A stretch of 64,000 bases of DNA, taken from NCBI RefSeq assembly GCF_004355225.1, contig NZ_CP037933.1:2728001-2792000 (forward strand). The letters run 5' to 3'. The stretch's first letter is position 1. Each line of letters begins with the position of its first letter. The translations under genes were made by a program, and so were the position numbers. The notes under the pieces are model-generated. The model was not told where the DNA came from. It did no database searches and was given only the letters and a program-made list of their open reading frames with translations. The stretch comes from Flavobacterium nackdongense (lineage in GTDB: Bacteria > Bacteroidota > Bacteroidia > Flavobacteriales > Flavobacteriaceae). Of this stretch, positions 8,849-17,187 are shown piece after piece.

Positions 8849-11800
8849 ATGAAAAAAATTGTCTTTATTTTTATTTTATTCCTGTCGTTTATGGGGTACT
8901 CTCAAGTAACTACTTCAGGGATTTCAGGAACAGTTAAATCTGTATCTGGGGAACGAATTCCGGGGGCTTCGGTTCAGGTTATTCACGTACCTACTGGAAC
9001 GAAGTATAATACAATAACCAGTGCCACAGGAGGGTATGCGGTTCAAGCAATTAAACCCGGGGGACCATATACGGTTAAGGTTTCTTTTGTTGGTTCAATT
9101 ACAAGTGAAACTACAGAAGTTGTCGCGCCCTTGGGTAGTATTACTACTGTAGATGCGGTTCTAGCAGACGAAACAAATCAGCTGAAAGAAGTGGTTGTTT
9201 CTAGAACAAACACGAACGGAGTTTTTTCTAAAAACAAAACGGGAGCTTCGCAACAATTCTCCAATAGAGAAGTAAATGCGATACCAACTATTGGCGCTCG
9301 TTCCATCAACTCTATTACCAAATACAATCCAAATGCTGGAAGTGGTGGTGGTTTTGGGGGTCAAGATTCAAGGTTGAATAACTTTACTATTGACGGTTCT
9401 GTTTTTAACAATGGGTTTGGTCTTGGTAGCGATTCTCAAGCAGGAGGTAGAACAGGTTCTACCGCCATCTCGTTGGATGCTATTGAGCAATTACAAGTAA
9501 ACATTGCTCCTTTTGATGTACGTCAAACAGGATTTACAGGTTCAGGAATAAACGCTGTTACCCGCAGTGGAACGAATGAGATTGAAGGATCTGTCTATAC
9601 TTCAACTAGAAGTAACAAGGAAAATTTTGTTGGTACCAAGGCGGGAGAAGTTCGTATTGTTCCAGCACCATTCGATGAAGCGATTTGGGGAGCAAGAATT
9701 GGTTTGCCGATCATTAAAAATAAATTGTTCTTTTTTGGAAATTTTGAAACAATTGAAAACACTAGTCCTGCAACTACTTGGACTTCTTCAGGTTCGCCAA
9801 ATCCAAGTGCTCAGGTATCTAATCCGACATACGATCAAATGCAAACGCTTTCTAATTTTATGCAGGATAAATTCAATTATAGTACAGGACCTTGGGAAAA
9901 TTTTGATTCAAAACGAGAATCTATAAAATTCCTTGGTAGAATAGATTGGAACATCAATGACAATCACAAACTTAATATTCGCTACGTACATCACGATTCA
10001 TCATCCGACGTTCCTGTTTCCAATTCCAATTCATTAGGATTTGGTAATAGAACACAACGTGTAGAATCGATGGCATTTAAAAACAGTGGATATACGCTAC
10101 AAGATAATACAAGATCTTTTGTATTACAATTAGACTCTAAATTATCAGAATCTTGGACCAATAATTTTATTGCTGGTTACGATAAGCAAATAGAGGATAG
10201 AGGACTTCAAGGAGGCGGACTATTCCCTACAATTGACATACTTAATGGAACTCCAATTGCTACTGGTGGATTCACTACTGGGAATGCAACCTTTATTTCT
10301 GTTGGTTTAGATCCATTTACGCAGGGTAATAAATTAAACTATTCTACACTGCATTTTACTGATAACGTAACTAAAACATACGAAAAACACACCTTGTTAT
10401 TTGGAGCTAATTACGAACGTTTCAAATCAGAAAATTTATTTTTCCCAGGATCTAATGGAGTGTTTATTTTCAACTCTTTAAATGAGTTTTATAACGCGGC
10501 AAATGAATCTTTAGCGGCAAATGGAACTCCGTCAATAGCTACTTTACCAACTAGAACACAATTTAGATATTCTGCATTAGAAGGTGGTGGCGATCCGCTG
10601 CAAGTTATGCAATCGGATAAAATTGACCTTTATGTTCAAGATGAATATAAAGTAGCAGACAATTTGAAAGTTGTGGTTGGTTTGCGCGCGACCTCAGTTT
10701 CTTTCAAAGATACTGCGCTTGAAAATCCAGCAGTAACTGCAATGACTTTCGCCGATGGTGAAAAGTTTAACACCGGTGACGTTCCAGATACTCAATATTT
10801 ATTTGAACCTAGAATAGGATTCAATTTAGATGTAAGTGGCGATGCAAAAACACAAGTTCGAGGTGGTACAGGAATATTTACAGGAAGACCTCCTTTTGTA
10901 TTCTTATCTAACGCTATTGGTAACAATGGAGTTCTCACTGGATTTGTTGATGCTAGTGGTTCAGCACTTTCATCAGGAGGATATGGGTTTACTGCTAGTC
11001 CAGCACAATATTTTACTCCTGCAACCCCAACATTACCATCTACTTTTGATTTGGCTTTTACGGATAGTAACTACAAATTTCCACAAGTTTGGAAAACAAC
11101 TATTGGGGTAGATCAAAAATTACCTTTTGGGTTTATTGGAACCCTTGAAGGGATTTATAGTAAAAACATTAACGAAGTGTTTTATTACAACGCTAATTTT
11201 GCTGATCCAGTCGGAACAATTGCAGGTCCAGATAATAGACCATTGTATGCAGGTAATGACAATGGAGTTCGTGTAAACAACAATGTTTCTAACGGAATAG
11301 TGCTTTCAAACTCTAATCAAGGGTATTTTTATTCCACTACTGTTAAACTAGAATATCCTTACAAAAAAGGATTATGGGGTTCGATTGCCTATACGCATTC
11401 TGGAGCTTATGATTTGATGTCTGCAGGTTCAATAGCCGCTGGTTCTTGGACTGGAGCAAGATCTGTTAATGGAAATAATGATTTAGATTTGAGCATCTCT
11501 AATAATAACACTCCTAATAGAGTAGTGGGTATATTAGGGTATAAAATTGAATACGGAAAACAATTTGGTGGAGCTACTTCTATCAACTTGGGATACATCG
11601 GGGAGCAAGCAAATCCTTTCAGTTATACCTACAACGGAGATTTGAATGGAGACAGAGTAAATGGAAATGATTTACTTTTTGTGCCTATGAAGGCTACAGA
11701 TTTAAGGTTCGTACCAATAACACAAACCCTTGGAGGATCAACGTTAGTGCTATATTCTGAAGCTGATCAACAAGCAGCTTTTGAAAAATATATTGAGCAA

Positions 11801-12193
11801 GATTCCTATTTGAGAGAAAGAAGAGGTCAGTATGTTGAAAGAAACTCAAATGTTTTGCCAATGTTGCACAGACTAGACCTTTCGGTTACACAAGATTTCT
11901 ACGTAAAAATTGCGGGTAAGAAAAACAGTTTTCAATTTAGAGCCGATATCTTAAACTTTACTAACTTTTTAAATAGAGATTGGGGAATATCGCAACGTGC
12001 TACAAATCCTAATATTTTATCAGTTTCTCAAGCTCCAAGCTCAGCAAATAATTTTATTCCTGGTTACCAAATGTCTTTACAAACAGACAATCAAGGGAAA
12101 AGATTCCTGACTAGAGATACTTTTGTAAATAACGCATCAGTGTTTGATGTTTGGCAAGCTCAATTTACGTTAAGATATACTTTTGGTAAATAA
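8849..12193 (+). CDS. Oar-like TonB-dependent outer-membrane receptor
   Basis: 1114 residues. Signal peptide MKKIVFIFILFLSFMGYSQ, then a carboxypeptidase-regulatory-like beta-sandwich (about 22-110: SGISGTVKSVSGERIPGASVQV), a TonB plug (about 115-240, with the glycine-rich NAGSGGGFGGQDSRLNNFTIDG segment) and a long barrel ending AQFTLRYTFGK. Length and architecture match the Oar/OmpA-related TonB receptors of flavobacteria, which lack a partnering SusD. The ligand is unknown. A fasciclin-domain lipoprotein gene follows after 48 bases in the same direction and ends in a terminator, suggesting a two-gene surface operon. Confidence 0.88.
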   Translation: MKKIVFIFILFLSFMGYSQVTTSGISGTVKSVSGERIPGASVQVIHVPTGTKYNTITSATGGYAVQAIKPGGPYTVKVSFVGSITSETTEVVAPLGSITTVDAVLADETNQLKEVVVSRTNTNGVFSKNKTGASQQFSNREVNAIPTIGARSINSITKYNPNAGSGGGFGGQDSRLNNFTIDGSVFNNGFGLGSDSQAGGRTGSTAISLDAIEQLQVNIAPFDVRQTGFTGSGINAVTRSGTNEIEGSVYTSTRSNKENFVGTKAGEVRIVPAPFDEAIWGARIGLPIIKNKLFFFGNFETIENTSPATTWTSSGSPNPSAQVSNPTYDQMQTLSNFMQDKFNYSTGPWENFDSKRESIKFLGRIDWNINDNHKLNIRYVHHDSSSDVPVSNSNSLGFGNRTQRVESMAFKNSGYTLQDNTRSFVLQLDSKLSESWTNNFIAGYDKQIEDRGLQGGGLFPTIDILNGTPIATGGFTTGNATFISVGLDPFTQGNKLNYSTLHFTDNVTKTYEKHTLLFGANYERFKSENLFFPGSNGVFIFNSLNEFYNAANESLAANGTPSIATLPTRTQFRYSALEGGGDPLQVMQSDKIDLYVQDEYKVADNLKVVVGLRATSVSFKDTALENPAVTAMTFADGEKFNTGDVPDTQYLFEPRIGFNLDVSGDAKTQVRGGTGIFTGRPPFVFLSNAIGNNGVLTGFVDASGSALSSGGYGFTASPAQYFTPATPTLPSTFDLAFTDSNYKFPQVWKTTIGVDQKLPFGFIGTLEGIYSKNINEVFYYNANFADPVGTIAGPDNRPLYAGNDNGVRVNNNVSNGIVLSNSNQGYFYSTTVKLEYPYKKGLWGSIAYTHSGAYDLMSAGSIAAGSWTGARSVNGNNDLDLSISNNNTPNRVVGILGYKIEYGKQFGGATSINLGYIGEQANPFSYTYNGDLNGDRVNGNDLLFVPMKATDLRFVPITQTLGGSTLVLYSEADQQAAFEKYIEQDSYLRERRGQYVERNSNVLPMLHRLDLSVTQDFYVKIAGKKNSFQFRADILNFTNFLNRDWGISQRATNPNILSVSQAPSSANNFIPGYQMSLQTDNQGKRFLTRDTFVNNASVFDVWQAQFTLRYTFGK

Positions 12194-12241
12194 TATTAAT
12201 AAAAAATAAAACGAATACATTTAAACTTAAAAATAAAAATT

Positions 12242-13255
12242 ATGAAAATTAAAAATCAAATTCTATATTTAGTTGCCATTTTATCGGTAACATTCTTGAC
12301 TTTTTCTTGTTCTGAAACTTCAGAAGACGTAGCTAGACTTCCTTCAATCGTAGATATTGCAAAATCAGATCCGAACTTTAGTATTTTAGTTGAGGCAGTA
12401 GTTAAAACAGGTTTAGCAACAACTTTGAGTAATCCAGGTTCTTATACTGTTTTTGCCCCTACAAATGATGCTTTTAACAAAGCTGGGATTAAAAGCGGCG
12501 ATATTACAGCAATGACCGACGCAACAGCAATTGCTAATTTAAGAGTAGTAGTGCTAAATCACGTTCTTGGAATTGGAACAAGATCTTCTGACTTATTAGC
12601 AGGCGGATATTTTAAAACTTTTGGGTTTTACAGATCTACTCCAACATCAACTTCAGGAGCAAACATAAGTATGTATATTAGCAAACCTGCAGCTGATGTT
12701 TTGGTAAACGGTGGTGTTTCTAATGGTGGTGCAAAAGTAACTAAAGCAGATATTGATGCTAGTAATGGTATAGTTCACGTTATTGATGGTGTATTAGCTA
12801 TACCTACGATTGTGCAACACGCGGTAGCGAATCCATCATTATCATCATTAGTTGGTGTTGTAACAAGTCCTGCTCAATCTTCAGTTTTAGCTACATTAAC
12901 TGCTGCAACAGGTGCTGCGCCGGTTACTGTATATGCTCCAACAAACGCTGCTTTTACAAAAGCGCTAGGAACAGGAGGTTATTTAGTAGGTAAAACAGAT
13001 GCTGATATCACTAAAATTTTAAATTATCATTTAGAAAAATTCAATAGAGTAACTTCGTCTGCGACTGCTTTTTCTACAACAGCAGATATTACAGTTACTA
13101 CTTTATTCCCTACTTATACTTTCGTAATAACAAGAGGAACATTGAAAATTGTTGACAAATCAACACCTGCTGTTAATGCAAATGCTACAGTATTAAACAT
13201 TCAAGGAGCAAACGGATCTATCCAAATAGTTGATAAGGTGCTGCAATCATTGTAA
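12242..13255 (+). CDS. Fasciclin (FAS1) domain lipoprotein, two repeats
   Basis: A 337-residue lipoprotein: signal MKIKNQILYLVAILSVTFLTFSC with a lipobox Cys, then two FAS1 domains. The first (about 36-180) has SYTVFAPTNDAF and IVHVIDGVLAIP; the second (about 185-337) has VTVYAPTNAAF and IQIVDKVLQSL. FAS1 domains mediate adhesion or carbohydrate/protein binding on cell surfaces. Coupling to the Oar-like receptor suggests a surface accessory role; that link is inference from position. Confidence 0.9.
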   Translation: MKIKNQILYLVAILSVTFLTFSCSETSEDVARLPSIVDIAKSDPNFSILVEAVVKTGLATTLSNPGSYTVFAPTNDAFNKAGIKSGDITAMTDATAIANLRVVVLNHVLGIGTRSSDLLAGGYFKTFGFYRSTPTSTSGANISMYISKPAADVLVNGGVSNGGAKVTKADIDASNGIVHVIDGVLAIPTIVQHAVANPSLSSLVGVVTSPAQSSVLATLTAATGAAPVTVYAPTNAAFTKALGTGGYLVGKTDADITKILNYHLEKFNRVTSSATAFSTTADITVTTLFPTYTFVITRGTLKIVDKSTPAVNANATVLNIQGANGSIQIVDKVLQSL

Positions 13256-13292
13256 TTTTGGTTGACTAATAAAATTATAGATTTTCAAAAAG

Positions 13293-13318
13293 CCCAGAAA
13301 TTTTTTCTGGGTTTTTTT
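13293..13318 (+). terminator. Terminator of the Oar-fasciclin unit
   Basis: CCCAGAAA/TTTCTGGG stem (13293-13311) followed by a T run. Confidence 0.85.
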
Positions 13319-13425
13319 ATGCAATTATATTTGGAGGTTCTTTTTTTATTACTTTTTTGTGGCCAATAGATTAAGGTTTTTAGTTCATTTCAAGTAGGAT
13401 TACTATTTTTTAACCTTTTTTTATT

Positions 13426-13433
13426 TATATTTG
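13426..13433 (+). promoter_or_regulatory. Putative -7 element of the 4-TM protein gene
   Basis: TATATTTG ends 19 bases before the ATG at 13453. No clear -33 element is seen. Confidence 0.45.
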
Positions 13434-13452
13434 TTAAAACAAAAATTATTTT

Positions 13453-13875
13453 ATGTACGAAATCATTCAAAAATTACACTCTTGGTGGGCTTATCTCGCT
13501 ATAGTATTATTGTGTATCGCAGTAATCAATTCAATCATTGGATTTGTATCTAAAAAAGAATACAAAAACGCTGATAAAAAACTAGGACTTTATGCTTTAG
13601 GCGCTATACATACACAAATTATTATAGGTCTGCTCGTATATTTTGTTTCGCCTTTGGGACTATCTGGTTTTTCTATGAAGGACAGCGCTTTACGGCTAAC
13701 TTCTATGGAGCATCCGTTGATAAACATCATTGGGATTGTTTTGATAACTATCGGTTGGGTGAAACATAAAAAACTAACTAGCAGTGAATCTAAATTCAAG
13801 ACGCTTGCCATTTTTTATGGAATTGGATTACTGCTTATACTGAGTAGAGTCCCCTGGGGATTATGGTTTAAATAA
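13453..13875 (+). CDS. Small four-TM membrane protein, cytochrome b-like
   Basis: 140 residues with four predicted membrane helices (about 12-33, 48-70, 92-110, 120-136). Conserved-looking histidines occur at the membrane edges: LHSWW (His9), AIHTQ in helix 2 and MEHPL before helix 3. Similar Bacteroidota proteins are often labelled cytochrome b, and some carry a mistaken ribosomal L27 label; I know of no established function. The histidines could ligate heme, but this is not shown by the sequence alone. The gene stands alone with its own promoter and terminator. Confidence 0.75.
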   Translation: MYEIIQKLHSWWAYLAIVLLCIAVINSIIGFVSKKEYKNADKKLGLYALGAIHTQIIIGLLVYFVSPLGLSGFSMKDSALRLTSMEHPLINIIGIVLITIGWVKHKKLTSSESKFKTLAIFYGIGLLLILSRVPWGLWFK

Positions 13876-13880
13876 ACTCA

Positions 13881-13907
13881 AAAGTCCTTTTTAAAGGGCT
13901 TTTTTTA
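13881..13907 (+). terminator. Terminator after the 4-TM protein
   Basis: AGTCCTTT/AAAGGGCT stem with one G-T pair, followed by seven T. Confidence 0.75.
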
Positions 13908-13953
13908 GCTAGGTATGGTTTTTGTTTAATCGTGTTTAACTTCAAGTACCAAA

Positions 13954-14544
13954 ATGAATTCAAAACGTCAGAAATACCAAAAAAATCCTTTTTTCAGTTT
14001 AGTAAGCTGCAGTTTTTTTGTTTTTATTTCCCTTGCTTTTTTTGTGGTAGCCCATGGTCAATCTCTAAATAAAGTCAAAAGTAAGACAACAAAAACTAAA
14101 GATTCCGTAGCCAAAACAAAGGTTGTGGCTGCAAAAAGTGAAAAAACAATTACCGCCGTTGATACAGTGAAAAAAATCAACCCTATATTCGATCAGCCGG
14201 AGGTGGGTATCGATAGTTTGTTTTTAGGAACAGGAAAATTTAAATTGTATAAAAAAAATGCCCACGCGTCCTATTATCACGATAAATTTCATAGTAAAAA
14301 GACCGCTAGCGGAAAAAAATACGACAAAAACAAATATTCTGCTGCACATAAAAAATTGCCTTTCGGGACCATCGTAAAAGTCACCAATGAAGCCAACGGA
14401 AAATCAGTACTTGTCGAAGTAACCGACAGAGGGCCATTTGTTCGATCCAGAGAAATAGATCTTTCCAGAAAAGCATTTATGGAAATTGCGAGCAATAAAT
14501 CCTCCGGAAATATGAAAGTAACATTGGAGGTGCGTCAAAAATAG
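13954..14544 (+). CDS. RlpA-like septal ring lytic transglycosylase family protein
   Basis: 196 residues. A hydrophobic signal/anchor (about 15-42) and a Lys/Thr-rich linker lead to a double-psi beta-barrel domain (about 105-195). Family markers are ASYYHDKFHSKKTASGKKYD, AAHKKLPFGTIVKVTN and VEVTDRGPFVRSREIDLS, with the acidic residue of DRGPF. The C-terminal SPOR domain of E. coli RlpA is absent, as in many Bacteroidota members. Likely a periplasmic glycan-strand cleaving enzyme or peptidoglycan binder. Its stop codon abuts that of the convergent CYTH gene with no base between. Confidence 0.87.
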   Translation: MNSKRQKYQKNPFFSLVSCSFFVFISLAFFVVAHGQSLNKVKSKTTKTKDSVAKTKVVAAKSEKTITAVDTVKKINPIFDQPEVGIDSLFLGTGKFKLYKKNAHASYYHDKFHSKKTASGKKYDKNKYSAAHKKLPFGTIVKVTNEANGKSVLVEVTDRGPFVRSREIDLSRKAFMEIASNKSSGNMKVTLEVRQK

Positions 14545-15015
14545 TTATTTCCAATTTTTATAAGGATTTTTACTTAAATAGGAATTATAATAGCGATGGT
14601 CATTGGTCACCTCAGCTCCGAGCCAGACCGGTTTTTCAAAGTTTTCGGTTTCTGATTTTAATTCAATTTCCGCCATAATCAATCCTTCATTTCCGTCATA
14701 AAACTCATCGATTTCAAAAATGTGATTCCCCACTTTGACTTCAAATCGGGTTTTGTCAATGCTGCCCTCTTCGCATAATTGCAATAAAGCTAGAGCCTCA
14801 TCCATAGCAATTTCTTTTTCCCATTCGAATCTCGACAACCCTGACGCATTCGAGACGCCTTTTATGGTCAAGAAGCCCTTATCTCCTTTTATTCGCACAC
14901 GAACCGTTCTTTCAGGATTAGAGCTCAAATAGCCCTGCGCAATTCGATTTTGGGTAAAAGCTTCCTCTTTGAAAGCCTCGGAAGTCACCAAAAATTTTCT
15001 TTCTATTTCTATCAT
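14545..15015 (-). CDS. CYTH domain protein (triphosphate tunnel metalloenzyme family)
   Basis: 156 residues from the ATG at 15015, chosen because the CYTH signature ExExK (Glu3, Glu5, Lys7 in MIEIERKFL) must sit at the N terminus. The frame stays open 74 codons further upstream, but that part translates a non-coding repeat. Other CYTH strands are visible: RTVRVRIKGDKGFLTIKG, EWEKEI, KTRFEVKVGNHIFEIDEF and IMAEIELKSE. Members hydrolyse triphosphate-containing substrates (inorganic triphosphatase or thiamine triphosphatase); the substrate here is undetermined. Its end abuts the RlpA-like gene. Confidence 0.9.
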   Translation of the reverse strand: MIEIERKFLVTSEAFKEEAFTQNRIAQGYLSSNPERTVRVRIKGDKGFLTIKGVSNASGLSRFEWEKEIAMDEALALLQLCEEGSIDKTRFEVKVGNHIFEIDEFYDGNEGLIMAEIELKSETENFEKPVWLGAEVTNDHRYYNSYLSKNPYKNWK

Positions 15016-15140
15016 TTTGTCATTTCGGGGCACGAAGCAATCTTTTGGAGAGATGCTCCAAGTTTTTAATTCTCTAATGTTTTCTTCATCAAATATATAA
15101 ATTCTTCGTGTATCTCTGAAGCGTCTTTGTGTATCTCTGT
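15015..15140. repeat. Degenerate intergenic repeat between CYTH and dinB
   Basis: Segment 15015-15060 contains words typical of dispersed Bacteroidota intergenic repeats (TCATTTCGGGGCACGAAGCA), and 15108-15139 holds an imperfect 21-base tandem repeat with GTGTATCTCTG at 15108-15118 and 15129-15139. It does not look coding despite an accidental open frame on the minus strand. Confidence 0.45.
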
Positions 15141-15153
15141 GTAATAATTTACA

Positions 15154-15161
15154 TAAATTTG
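15154..15161 (+). promoter_or_regulatory. Putative -7 element of dinB
   Basis: TAAATTTG ends only 4 bases before the dinB ATG, with TTTG at 15126-15129 upstream (24-nt spacer, slightly long). If used, the mRNA would be leaderless or nearly so. Confidence 0.45.
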
Positions 15162-15165
15162 CTTT

Positions 15166-16248
15166 ATGTCCGAAATAGTTCCAAATAGAAAAATCATACA
15201 CATCGACATGGATGCTTTTTTTGCTTCGGTGGAGCAAATGGATAATCCTGCCTTGCGCGGAAAACCTATCGCTGTTGGCGGTTCCGAAAACCGAGGCGTT
15301 GTTGCCGCCGCGAGTTATGAAGCGAGAAAATTTGGTGTTCGAAGTGCCATCAGTGGTGTTTTGGCCAAGAAAAATTGCCCAGATTTAATTTTTGTTCGAC
15401 CGCGATTCGACCGATACAAAGAAATATCAAACAAAATCCGAAAAATATTCTTCGAATACACCGATTTAGTCGAACCTCTTTCGCTGGACGAAGCTTACCT
15501 CGATGTGACCATAAACAAAAAAGGAAATCCGAGTGCGACTTTGTTGGCACAGGAAATTCGGTTTCGCATTCTTAATGAAGTTGGATTGACGGCATCGGCA
15601 GGGATTTCTATCAATAAATTTGTGGCCAAAATTGCTAGCGATTACAACAAACCCAATGGTCAAAAAACCGTCAATCCTGATGAGGTGATCCCTTTTTTGG
15701 AAGTGCTGCCCATCCGAAAATTTTACGGTGTAGGGAAGGTCACTACCGAAAAAATGTATCAATTGGGGATTTTTACAGGATTGGAACTCAAAAGCAAATC
15801 CTTAGAATTTCTGGAAAAACATTTCGGAAAATCGGGAAGTTTCTATTATAATGTAGTGCGAGGAATTCACAATAGTGCCGTAAAATCAGATCGAATTACA
15901 AAATCGGTCGCAGCCGAACACACTTTTCATGTGAATCTTTCGTCCGAAATTTTTATGCTGGAGCGATTGGAAAACATTGCCCAATCATTAGAAAAAAGAC
16001 TCAAAAAACATCACATTGCTGGTAAAACGGTTACTTTAAAAATTAAGTACAGCGATTTCACCCAACAAACTCGAAGCAAAACCTTGCCTTATTTTATTTC
16101 TGACAAAGGATTGATTCTCGAAACGGTAAAAGAATTATTGTTTCAGGAGCGAATGAAAGACTCCGTTAGATTACTTGGTATTTCTTTGAGCAATCTCAAC
16201 ACCGAAGAAAAAAAGGCGGTTGTAGTGCAATTGAAATTTGCTTTTTGA
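15166..16248 (+). CDS. dinB: DNA polymerase IV (Y-family translesion polymerase)
   Basis: 360 residues, the normal Pol IV length. Catalytic motifs are IIHIDMDAFFASVE (Asp14) and SLDEAYLDV (Asp108, Glu109); YEARKFGVRS is the fingers motif; GVGKVT in KFYGVGKVTTEKM is the thumb HhH; and the little-finger domain occupies about 235-345. It performs error-prone bypass of lesions in the cytoplasm. A bidirectional terminator separates it from the convergent BI-1 gene. No SOS box was recognised. Confidence 0.95.
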   Translation: MSEIVPNRKIIHIDMDAFFASVEQMDNPALRGKPIAVGGSENRGVVAAASYEARKFGVRSAISGVLAKKNCPDLIFVRPRFDRYKEISNKIRKIFFEYTDLVEPLSLDEAYLDVTINKKGNPSATLLAQEIRFRILNEVGLTASAGISINKFVAKIASDYNKPNGQKTVNPDEVIPFLEVLPIRKFYGVGKVTTEKMYQLGIFTGLELKSKSLEFLEKHFGKSGSFYYNVVRGIHNSAVKSDRITKSVAAEHTFHVNLSSEIFMLERLENIAQSLEKRLKKHHIAGKTVTLKIKYSDFTQQTRSKTLPYFISDKGLILETVKELLFQERMKDSVRLLGISLSNLNTEEKKAVVVQLKFAF

Positions 16249-16254
16249 ACAAAA

Positions 16255-16282
16255 AAAACCATCCGCTAGGGCAGATGGTTTT
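16255..16282. terminator. Bidirectional terminator between dinB and the BI-1 gene
   Basis: AAAACCATC (16255-16263) pairs with GATGGTTTT (16274-16282) around a 10-nt loop, with an A run on the left side and weaker T content on the right. It lies between convergent genes. Confidence 0.75.
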
Positions 16283-16303
16283 GTGACTTGAAAAAATATT
16301 TTT

Positions 16304-17074
16304 TTACTTTCGATTCAGTTTAGAAAGTAATCTTAAAAACTCAATATAAAGCCATACTAATGTGATGATTAAGCCCATTGCGGCGAACCATTCCATGAAT
16401 TTGGGCATTTTTTGTTCGACCCCTTTTTCCATTCGGTCAAAATCCAAAAATAAATTTAAAGCTGCGATAACAATTACAAAAACGCTGATGCCTATGCTCA
16501 TCATCGAATTTCCGTAATGTACCGGTTCAAAACTTGTAAACATGGAAAACAACCACGAAATGATATAATAGGTTGCGATAGCAAGTGTTGCAGCAACCAC
16601 CACCGATTTGAATTGCTCGGTTACTTTTACAATTTTGAATTTATACAATCCCAAACAAACAGCAAAGGTTACAAAGGTAGCTCCAACTGCCTGGATGACA
16701 ATTCCGGGATGTCGTGCCTCAAAAATTGCAGAAACACCTCCTATAAACAAACCTTCGAACAAAGCATAGCCGGGAGCCAAAACAGGCGAATATTGTGGTT
16801 TAAACGATGCAATTAATACCAAAATCAAACCCACAATAGCTCCTCCAATAGTAGGCAACATAGGGTTCATCCCGTTGAAAGCCATCCACCAAACCACTAT
16901 GGCAGATGCGGTAAGTAATAAAAAGAGGATTACTGTTTTATTGATTGTCCCGGACAAAGTCATGTCTTGGTTGTAATCAATAAGCGTAGCTTGATGCACT
17001 TCATCATTTTTTGGAGCAGAAGTAGCCGTAAATGATTTATTGTTAAAAAATGGATTTTTCGATTCGAATGCCAT
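16304..17074 (-). CDS. Bax inhibitor-1/YccA family membrane protein
   Basis: 256 residues with about seven membrane helices after a 45-residue polar N terminus. Family features include the segment GGAIVGLILVLI, the central FEGLFIGGVSAIFE, and the C-terminal LNLFLDFDRMEKGVEQKMPKFMEW followed by LIITLVWLYIEFLRLL, which carries the paired acidic residues of the BI-1 calcium/pH sensor. Bacterial homologues (YetJ) are pH-sensitive calcium leak channels in the inner membrane. This role is by family only. Confidence 0.9.
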   Translation of the reverse strand: MAFESKNPFFNNKSFTATSAPKNDEVHQATLIDYNQDMTLSGTINKTVILFLLLTASAIVVWWMAFNGMNPMLPTIGGAIVGLILVLIASFKPQYSPVLAPGYALFEGLFIGGVSAIFEARHPGIVIQAVGATFVTFAVCLGLYKFKIVKVTEQFKSVVVAATLAIATYYIISWLFSMFTSFEPVHYGNSMMSIGISVFVIVIAALNLFLDFDRMEKGVEQKMPKFMEWFAAMGLIITLVWLYIEFLRLLSKLNRK

Positions 17075-17132
17075 AGTATATAATTTTTATTTTTACCAAA
17101 GATAGCTTAAATTGTAAATTCAATCCAAAAAA

Positions 17133-17166
17133 AATCCGCCTTGTTTATGATCTAAACAGGCGGATT
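17133..17166 (-). terminator. Terminator of pyk
   Basis: AATCCGCCTTGTTTA/TAAACAGGCGGATT stem with one bulge. On the minus strand it is followed by a run of U (plus-strand A run at about 17127-17134). Confidence 0.8.
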
Positions 17167-17187
17167 GTTTTAAAAATAGTCGATTTT

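Noticed and set aside
15016..15237. N-terminal extension of the CYTH protein
   Set aside because: The ExExK motif must be at the N terminus; the extension translates an intergenic repeat and overlaps dinB.
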